A stretch of DNA of 64,000 nt from CAZAMB01 sp964501365 (lineage in GTDB: Bacteria; Planctomycetota; Phycisphaerae; UBA1845). Location of the stretch: positions 90,563 through 154,562 of the forward strand of contig CAZCST010000032.1 in the NCBI GenBank assembly GCA_964501365.1, read 5' to 3'. A program made the position numbers and the translations under genes. Numbering within the stretch: the first letter of the stretch is position 1; each line of letters starts with the position of its first letter. A model generated the notes under the pieces. The model saw only the letters and a program-made list of their open reading frames with translations. It was not told the origin of the DNA and searched no databases. Shown here one piece after another: positions 8,745 through 16,900 of the stretch.

Positions 8745-11432
8745 TCATCCATTGTCATTTTCTTCAGTTTCGGGGTCCGAATCTGAATCGCTCGGTTCAG
8801 CGCTATCCTCAATGTCGGCCGAACTTGCCTGACCATTCGGGGCCGCCTGGCCGTTACTATTGCCGGCACCCTCAGCCCCGGCAGCCTCCTCCTCCTTTGC
8901 GACCTTGGCCGCCGCCACCAACTTATCGCCTTCGTCGAGCCGGATCAGGCGTACGCCCTGCGTATTTCGACCGATTTCCCGAAGGGCCGACAAGTCCGTG
9001 CGTAACATCATCCCCCCGGCGCTGATCAGCATGATTTCGTCGTCATCAACCACCGCCAGAATCGTCACGACATTCCCGTTGCGGTCGGTCGTCTTGATGT
9101 TGATGACTCCCTTGCCGCCGCGCCGCGTCTTGCGATATTCCTCGATGCTCGTCCGCTTGCCGAAGCCATTTTCGCACACGGTAAGCAGCGACATGCCCGG
9201 ATCGACCGCCACCAGTGCCACGACCGCGTCCTCCTCGGCCAGATTCATTCCGCGAACGCCGTGGGCACTTCGACCCATCGCCCGCACGTCATTTTCGTGG
9301 AATCGGACGGCCATTCCCTCGCGCGAGCCGAGCACGATTTCGTTTTCGCCCGAAGTCCGCACCACGTTGATCAGCGAATCATCCGGGTCGAGCGTAATGG
9401 CGATGATGCCCGCGGATCGGGGTCTGCTGTACGCGCTGATCGGTGTCTTCTTCACCGTTCCCTTGGCCGTGGCGAAGAAGACGAACGATTCCTCAAATTC
9501 CTTGACCGGCAGAATGGCGCGGTGGGCTTCGTTGGGCTGCATCTGCAACAAATTGGCGATGGATCGTCCGCGCGAGGTCCGGCTCATCACCGGCAGGTCG
9601 TACACCCGCAGCCAGTAAATGCGGCCGCGATCGGTGAACACGAGCAGATAGTCATGTGTCGAGGCCACAAACAGGTGTTCGAGAAAATCCCCCTCTTTCG
9701 CTGCACTGCCACGCACGCCCTTCCCGCCGCGACCCTGTTTGCGATACTCCTCCACATCGGTTCGCTTGATGTACCCTTCGCGCGAAATGGTCACCACGAC
9801 CGGCTCGTCGGGGATCAGTTCCTCCATCTTGAACTCGCCGACAGCCTCCACGATATCTGTCCGGCGCTTGTCTTTGAATGTCTCCTTCATCTCGTGCAGG
9901 TCTTCGCGAATCACGTCGAGCACCAGCCGCTCATCGCGAAGAAGGGCCTCGTACCCTTCGATTTCATCCACCAGCGCCTTGTATTCGCTCGCAAGTTTTT
10001 CGATTTCCAGTCCGGTCAGCCGCTGAAGCTGCATCGACAAAATCGCGTTCGCCTGCACGGCCGTCAGATGTTGATCGCTCGAACCAAACCGCGTAACGAA
10101 GCTGGCGGGCAGCAGTTTCCTCAACGTCGTCTGTTCCCGGAGTCGCAACGCGCGAGCCATGAGGTTGGCCCGGGCCGTGGGCGGATCGGCCGACTTCTTG
10201 ATCAGCTCGATGATCGCGTCAATATCCCCCAGCGCGAGAATCAAGCCCTCCAGAATGTGCGCCCGCTGCTTGGCCCGCCGCATGAGAAACTGAGTGCGAC
10301 GCCGCACGACGTCCTTGCGATGCGAAACGTACAAACCGAGCATCTGCTTCAGCGATAGCGTCCGCGGCTGGCGGTCCACCAGCGCGATATTCATGATGTG
10401 GAAACTTGATTGCAGCGGCGTGTATTCGAACAACTGATTGATGATGACTTCTTCGTTGGCATCCTTCTTGAGGTCGATCTCGATGCGCACATCGTGTTTG
10501 CGATCCGACGCATCATTGACCGCCGATACGTCCTTAATCTGTCCGCCCTTGACCGCCGCCGCGATCTTTTCGGTCACGGCATTGCGAATCACGCCGTAGG
10601 GCAACTGGTCGATCACGATGGTCTTGCGGCCCGTCTTGCTTTCCTCGACGTGACACTTGCCACGCAGCACCACACTGCCGCGCCCGGTCGAGTAGGCCTC
10701 CATGATGCCCTTGCGACCGCAAATCTGCCCGCCCGTGGGGAAGTCCGGCCCCGGAATTTTCTTCAGCAACTCCGTAAGACTGATCTCCGGGTTTTCGAGG
10801 TACGCCAGCAGGGCATCGCAAACCTCGCCGACGTTGTGCGGCGGCATGTTGGTCGCCATGCCCACCGCGATCCCCGTTCCGCCGTTCACCAGCAGGTTCG
10901 GAAACTTGCCCGGCAAAACCGTCGGCTCTTCGCGCGAATTGTCATAGTTGGGTACGAAGTCGACCGTCTCGTATTCGAGGTCCTGCAGCAGCAAAACGGT
11001 GGCCGGACTCATGCGGGCTTCGGTGTATCGCATCGCCGCCGGAGGATCGCCGTCCACCGAGCCGTAGTTTCCCTGCCCTTCAATGAGAATCTGCCGCATG
11101 TTCCACGGCTGGGCCATGCGCACCAGCGTGGGATAAATGACCGCGTCGCCGTGCGGGTGATAGTTACCGCTGGTATCGCCGCTGATTTTCGAACATTTTT
11201 TGGTCTGCGCCCGCGGCGTAAGGTTCAGGTCGTTCATCGCCACGAGAATGCGCCGCTGCGAAGGCTTGAGCCCGTCGCGTACGTCGGGCAGAGCCCGCGA
11301 CATGATCACGCTCATCGAGTACGTCAGGTACGAATCCTGCATCTCCTCGATCAGGCGATGGTCGATGATATTCTCCGGTCCGCCGGGAGGCTGACCGGTT
11401 ATTTCGGTGGTATTCGGGGGTCCCTCGGACAT
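8745..11432 (-). CDS. gyrA: DNA gyrase subunit A
   Basis: An 895-residue type II topoisomerase A subunit that cuts and rejoins DNA to introduce negative supercoils with GyrB. The N-terminal winged-helix/tower region carries the catalytic Tyr136 in AAMRYTEARMS. The C-terminal beta-pinwheel has GyrA-box-like motifs (KQGRGGKGV and KTRRGGKGV) and ends in a long acidic tail. The quinolone-contact positions (E. coli Ser83 and Asp87) are Ala97 and Pro101 here, in HPHGDAVIYPTLVR. The start has a GGAG ribosome-binding site. gyrB is not adjacent. A ParC identity is less likely given the pinwheel boxes. Confidence 0.95.
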   Translation of the reverse strand: MSEGPPNTTEITGQPPGGPENIIDHRLIEEMQDSYLTYSMSVIMSRALPDVRDGLKPSQRRILVAMNDLNLTPRAQTKKCSKISGDTSGNYHPHGDAVIYPTLVRMAQPWNMRQILIEGQGNYGSVDGDPPAAMRYTEARMSPATVLLLQDLEYETVDFVPNYDNSREEPTVLPGKFPNLLVNGGTGIAVGMATNMPPHNVGEVCDALLAYLENPEISLTELLKKIPGPDFPTGGQICGRKGIMEAYSTGRGSVVLRGKCHVEESKTGRKTIVIDQLPYGVIRNAVTEKIAAAVKGGQIKDVSAVNDASDRKHDVRIEIDLKKDANEEVIINQLFEYTPLQSSFHIMNIALVDRQPRTLSLKQMLGLYVSHRKDVVRRRTQFLMRRAKQRAHILEGLILALGDIDAIIELIKKSADPPTARANLMARALRLREQTTLRKLLPASFVTRFGSSDQHLTAVQANAILSMQLQRLTGLEIEKLASEYKALVDEIEGYEALLRDERLVLDVIREDLHEMKETFKDKRRTDIVEAVGEFKMEELIPDEPVVVTISREGYIKRTDVEEYRKQGRGGKGVRGSAAKEGDFLEHLFVASTHDYLLVFTDRGRIYWLRVYDLPVMSRTSRGRSIANLLQMQPNEAHRAILPVKEFEESFVFFATAKGTVKKTPISAYSRPRSAGIIAITLDPDDSLINVVRTSGENEIVLGSREGMAVRFHENDVRAMGRSAHGVRGMNLAEEDAVVALVAVDPGMSLLTVCENGFGKRTSIEEYRKTRRGGKGVINIKTTDRNGNVVTILAVVDDDEIMLISAGGMMLRTDLSALREIGRNTQGVRLIRLDEGDKLVAAAKVAKEEEAAGAEGAGNSNGQAAPNGQASSADIEDSAEPSDSDSDPETEENDNG

Positions 11433-11594
11433 TGCTTCTCCAAAAAAATAGCGCGCCGACGGCCTACAAAATGTGCCGCCAAAGCTCGTGCATTTTAGTG
11501 CAGAAATCGGCGTCCCGCCAGCAACCGCAATCGTCGCGGCGGGTCATTTTGCAACGCCCAATACTGCATTGCCGACGGATAAGCGGGACGCGGC

Positions 11595-13754
11595 CTAGTT
11601 TGTTTCAATACGCGGAGCCGAAGAGGTCTCCGAATCGCGGATGTTCAGCGTGTCCAGAACAAAAGCATAGTCGAAGGCCGTGTCCTTCCACCGGTCATAG
11701 CGACCCGACGCCCCGCCGTGCCCGGCTTCCATGCGCGTTTTGAAAAGCAGCCGATTGTTGTCAGTTTTCGTGGCTCGCAGCCTTGCCACCCACTTGGCCG
11801 GCTCCCAGTATGCCACGCGCGGATCGTTCAGGCCGGACTTCACCAGCATGTTCGGATAGGCCTTGGCCGCCACATTGTCATACGGCGAATACGAATACAT
11901 GTACTCGTAGTACGCCTTGTCGTTCGGATTGCCCCACTCATCGTACTCCAATGTCGTCAGCGGAATCGTCGGATCGAGCATGGTATTGATCACGTCAACG
12001 AACGGAACCTGCGCGATCACGACCTTGAAGAGGTCGGGCCGCATGTTGGTAACCGCGCCCATGAGCAGCCCGCCCGCGCTGCCCCCCTGAATCGCCAGCC
12101 GGTCGGCGGACGTATACTTCTCTTTGATGATGTGCTCGGCACAGGCAATAAAGTCCGTAAAGGTGTTCTTCTTCTTGAGCAGCTTGCCATCCTCATACCA
12201 GGGCCTGCCAAGTTCGCCGCCTCCGCGAATATTGGCCAGCGCATAGACAAATCCCCGATCCAGCAGGCTTACTCGGTCCGATGAGAAGGAAGTGTCCATG
12301 CTGGCTCCATACGAGCCGTAGGCGTACAGGAGCGCGGGATTCTTGCCGTCCTTCTTGACTCCTTTCCGGTACGCCAGGTTGATCGGCACGCGCGTGCCGT
12401 CCGACGCCGTGGCAAAAATGCGCTCGGTAACGTAGTTATTTGCGTCGAACCCGCCCAGCACTTCGTCCCGCTTGAGCAGCTCGCGTTTCTTCGTATTCAT
12501 GTTGTAGTCGAACACGCTGCGCGGCGTGACAAGCGACTGATACACAAAGCGAAGTGCATCCGTCTTGAATTCCTCATTCCCCGTCGGCGACACCGCGTAG
12601 GCAGGCTCGGCAAACTCGACCATGTGGTCCGTGCCGTCTGCCAGCTTGCGGATCCGCAGTCGTGGCAGGCCTTCGTCGCGCTCCTGAATCAGCAGATAGT
12701 CTGCAAAGGCCTCGACATTGTCGAGCTTTACCTTCTCGCGGTGCGGAATGACCTCCTTCCAATGGGCCTGGTCCGGAGTGGCCGTGGGCGTTTCCATCAG
12801 TCGAAAGTTGCGGGCCTGATCGTTGGTGACGACGAAGAATCGGTCGCCATGATGTTCGATGTGGTACTCGTGCCCGCGCTTACGCGGCTCGATCACCTTG
12901 AAATCTCCGCCCGCGGCGTCCGCGCTGAGCACACGGACTTCGGTCGTCAGCGTGCTGTTCAGGTCAAGAATGAGGAATTTGCGACTGCGACTCTTACCCA
13001 GCTCGACCGAAAAGGTTTCGTCGGCCTCGTGGTACAGTTCGGCGTCTCGCGCCACCGGCTCGCCGAGCATGTGGCGGAAAAGCTTGTACGGCCGCCGGGC
13101 GGCGTCGACCGTAACGTAGTACGCCGTGCGATTGTCGTTGGCCCATTCGACAGAATAGTCGATGTTGGGTATCGCATCGGGAAGTATCGCCCCGGTGGTC
13201 AGATCCTTGAAGCGCAGGGTATAGGTTTCGTCACCCTCCGTGTCGTCCGAGAACGCCAGCATTTTGTGATCCGGGCTCACACGGAACACGGCTACGCGGT
13301 AATACTTCTTGCCCTCGGCCAGTGCGTTCACATCGAGCAGAATCTCCTCGGCCGCGTCCAGGCTGCCCTTCTTGCGGCAGTACACCGGATAATTCTTGCC
13401 CTCGATTGTGCGTGTGTAGTAAAAGTAGTCGTCGACTCGATAGGGCACGCTAAGGTCGGTCTGCTTGACGCGCGATTTGATTTCCTCATAGAGCCGGGCC
13501 TGCAGCGGCTCGGTGTGCTTCATGATCGCGTCAGTGTACGCATTCTCGTCGTTGAGGTATTGGATGACCTCGGGATTCTCCCGCTCCCGCAGCCACTGAT
13601 AGTTGTCCGTCCGAACATGCCCGTGCATCGTCAGCGTCTTGGGCACTGCCCTGGCCACCGGCGGTTTGGACAAATCCTCCGCTCTGATCGCGGTCAACCC
13701 GGCAAGGCCCAAACACTGGACCGTGAAAGCTACACAAATCGACCTTGTTCGCAT
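11595..13754 (-). CDS. ptrB: Exported S9 prolyl oligopeptidase / oligopeptidase B-like
   Basis: A 719-residue serine peptidase of family S9A. An N-terminal signal peptide is present, starting at the ATG at 13754 with GGAG eight bases upstream (the frame extends to 13835). A seven-bladed propeller region (residues ~60-440) precedes the alpha/beta-hydrolase domain. The nucleophile sits in IQGGSAGGLLMGA, followed by the Asp region SGLNDPRVAYWEPAKW and the His of EAGHGGASGR. The C-terminal sequence is close to oligopeptidase B, which cuts short peptides after Arg/Lys. The signal peptide is unusual for the cytoplasmic E. coli enzyme and implies peptide digestion in the periplasm. It lies upstream of gyrA on the same strand. 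Confidence 0.93.
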   Translation of the reverse strand: MRTRSICVAFTVQCLGLAGLTAIRAEDLSKPPVARAVPKTLTMHGHVRTDNYQWLRERENPEVIQYLNDENAYTDAIMKHTEPLQARLYEEIKSRVKQTDLSVPYRVDDYFYYTRTIEGKNYPVYCRKKGSLDAAEEILLDVNALAEGKKYYRVAVFRVSPDHKMLAFSDDTEGDETYTLRFKDLTTGAILPDAIPNIDYSVEWANDNRTAYYVTVDAARRPYKLFRHMLGEPVARDAELYHEADETFSVELGKSRSRKFLILDLNSTLTTEVRVLSADAAGGDFKVIEPRKRGHEYHIEHHGDRFFVVTNDQARNFRLMETPTATPDQAHWKEVIPHREKVKLDNVEAFADYLLIQERDEGLPRLRIRKLADGTDHMVEFAEPAYAVSPTGNEEFKTDALRFVYQSLVTPRSVFDYNMNTKKRELLKRDEVLGGFDANNYVTERIFATASDGTRVPINLAYRKGVKKDGKNPALLYAYGSYGASMDTSFSSDRVSLLDRGFVYALANIRGGGELGRPWYEDGKLLKKKNTFTDFIACAEHIIKEKYTSADRLAIQGGSAGGLLMGAVTNMRPDLFKVVIAQVPFVDVINTMLDPTIPLTTLEYDEWGNPNDKAYYEYMYSYSPYDNVAAKAYPNMLVKSGLNDPRVAYWEPAKWVARLRATKTDNNRLLFKTRMEAGHGGASGRYDRWKDTAFDYAFVLDTLNIRDSETSSAPRIETN

Positions 13755-13903
13755 CACATGGACTCCAAAACTCACGACACAGGAATGAATCAGCAGGAAG
13801 GTTACGCCGTTTTTCCGCTTTGCCGGCGAACACAACCGCCCTGGGGTTGGCGCTACGGGAAACCCCTTCGGTTTCCATGATAAGTCCGTAGCGCCATTCG
13901 ATC

Positions 13904-13940
13904 AAAAAAAGTGGGCGACTGGTTGCCCAATCGCCCACTT
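13904..13940 (-). terminator. Rho-independent terminator of the giant modular gene
   Basis: On the minus strand a perfect 10-bp stem (AAGTGGGCGA / TCGCCCACTT) with a 12-base loop is followed by a run of seven T. It lies 30 bp after the stop of the modular gene. Confidence 0.9.
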
Positions 13941-13969
13941 CGAGAATCCGATCAATGACTCAAACTACA

Positions 13970-16900
13970 TCACGGACAAGTCGCAATGTCATGCGGATAC
14001 GGCTTGCCCTTGAACGCATCCACGCACGCCGCAATGTGGATGAAGCTGAGATCGTTGGTCATATTGATGGTCCCAAACGTATCGTCGCCGGCGAGCAACG
14101 ACCGGGCCTTGATCGGCGCGCCCGGCGCACTCTTGAACTTGTTCACCAGCGATGAAACATCCTGCAGGTCCGGCTGGGTCGTGGTGCTTGGCGGATTGAA
14201 CGGTGTCTCCACGTCGCCCCATCTTGTCGTCTTCATTTCCAGCGGATCGGACACGTCGTCGCAGTTTTCCTCGACGCCGGCACAAATCGATCCGAGCACC
14301 TGGACCTCGAAGGTCGAACTCGGCGTGATCGCCGAACCCGTCACATGCAACAACGTGTCGAGTGCAACGCTGCAAGTGCCGCCCATCGGGCAATCTGCAT
14401 TCGTTGTGCAGATGGTCGGAGTCAGGCTGCAGCTGCTGAACGAGCTCCAATCACGATAGTACGGGGCGCACTGGAGCTGCGAAGCAACAAATCGTATGCC
14501 CGTGCTGACCGATTCGAGGAACACGGCCGGCGGACCTACATACCGGACCTGACCTTCAAACGCAGTGAATGGAACCGAAGGCCCGCCCTGATACGGCGGA
14601 TTCACGTGGTGCAACGAGACCAGTTTCACGCGAATGGCATTGGTCTCCGCCCCGCCGGCCACTGCCGCAGGCGCCAGCGAGAACGACACAAACCGCGATT
14701 TGTTGACCGCAGTCGGATCGCCATTCGGAATCCTCGGACGGCAATCGCAGCAAACCGACAGGGTGCCATCGACGTTGGAATGACCCAGCGGCGTGCACGA
14801 CCGACGCGGACCGCATCCGCCTACGCACTTGAACGGCGGCGTGGTGGCCATCCGGATCGTTCCTGTCGTGCTGCCCGACATTCCACCAAGGTGGCCGCCA
14901 GGCCTGCCGACAAAGTCGATGCGATACGTAATGTCGAAGAAGCTGTCCACCGCCCAGCTGCTGCCGGGGGGTCCAAGTCGCGTCAGCGTCGTGTGACCCG
15001 GGCTGGGCAGACCAAAGTCATTTCCAGCCGTGATACGCAGCAGGTCAAAGTCCGGATCGCCGGATCCCGGATTCACGATCTGTCCGAACAACCGGAACAT
15101 CTCGGTATCAAAGCTCTGCGACGGCTGACCCGGTGTGCGCGGCCCGACATGCGTCTCGAAACCAACGTCGGGCAGGACGACAGTCCGATTAAAGCCGGCC
15201 AGGGTACCCGGGCATCCGCCCGCTCCCGTCGAAACGCACTGCAGTTGGAACTGCATCGTTGAACTTGCACATTCCTTCTGACCACCAAGATCTCCACCAC
15301 TTTGTTCGCATTCGATTCCCGGCGGGAACGAGCAAACATTGTTCTGCTCGTGGCAGAAAATCTGAGAGTGGATGGGTGCCAGGTGGATTTCCGTATTGGG
15401 CGGCAATCCATCAATAATCATGTGGACCTGGCTCGGGCTCAGGTAATCGCAGCCCGCAGGCGGCAGATCAACTGTCCCACCGTCATCGGGCACGATACAA
15501 CCATTGGGACCGCCGGCCACCGCGCCAACGTCTTCTTCGCCGCCGTCCCTGGCCGCGCCGCTACCCGGATAAACAAGGTGGCACTCTGACGTCCCACGGC
15601 AATCGCACTCGGTAACCGTAATTTGACCGGTCGCCGGGTTGAACTTGGCACAGCGTTTCTGGCACTGCTCCGGTACAGGCGAATTGCAGATCGGATTCGT
15701 GCAACCAGTGCCGTCTGCTGTGGGCACGCAGCGTTCGCAGGCGTCGTCGTGGCCATTGCCGTCAAGATCGCCCAGGCAATTATTCCCGGCGCCCAGGGGC
15801 GTTCCGCCCTGCGCCTGACAACAGACCGGATCAAGGTTCTGGCATGTACCAGACTGGAAGCAGCATCCCTGCGGAGCCGAACATGTTCCGCCTACAATCG
15901 AACTTCCACCGGCCGCAGTGCAGCATACCTCGTCCATTTGGGCGCAAGCGCCACTCGGCAGGCAGCAGGCCACCATGATTCCCGAACAAGTCACGCCCGG
16001 AATGAACGTACCCTGGCACTGCGATTGCGTGGTGTTGACGCAGAGGTTGCCGACGGCGCCCGTCGTGCAGCAAGCTCCCGTTGGATCATTATTCACACAC
16101 TCACAGCAGACCTTGTTGGTGCCGTCAGGCTGAGGCGTGTTGGTCTGTATGCAGTTGGTTCCAGTCGGACACTGTCCGCGGCACTTAAAGGCGCCAGGCG
16201 TCTGCATGCGAATGGTGCCTGTCGTGCTGCCGGACATACCTCCGAACGGACCCGGGCTATGGCCGATGAAGTCGATTCGATAGGTAATATCGAAGAAGCT
16301 GTCCACGGCCCAATTGGTGCCGCCCGGCAGCTGCGTCAATGTCGTATGACCCGGGCTGGGCATACCGAACCCGGTTCCCGCGGTGATCCGCAGCAGGTCA
16401 AAGTCCGGATCGCCCGGAGGCAACTGTCCCTGCAGCATGAACATGTCGTTGTCCATCGACTGCACGGGGTCGCCCGGCGTACGAGGCCCGATGTGCGTCT
16501 CGCAGTTGACCTGCATCTGCACGTTGCGGGAATAAGTACAAATCGGGTTAATAGGACCAGTGCACTGGCCGTTCATGGTCATCGTCAGTGACGAGCCGAA
16601 CGTCTCCTTTTCGCCACCCAGGTTTCCACCTGGCTGATTGACGATGTTCACGAACCGACCGTGTTCAATGCCCACCTGCACCGTTGTTCCCGCCGGAAGT
16701 CCGGCGATGATCTCATGGAAGTCATCCGGGCTTACATACGGACAATCCAATCCCGGAGGCGGCAATACGACCGTACCACCGGCATCAGGCTCGATGCACG
16801 GATTTGGACCACCGGCAACTCCTCCGTCAGCGGGTTCTGTACCACGACCGCTGATCCCGAGCAGCTCCATATGGCAATCCGTATCAGGCTGACAATCGCA

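Noticed and set aside
14345..15262. Long antisense frames over the giant modular gene
   Set aside because: They follow from the codon use of the repeated modules and recur at the same place in each copy.
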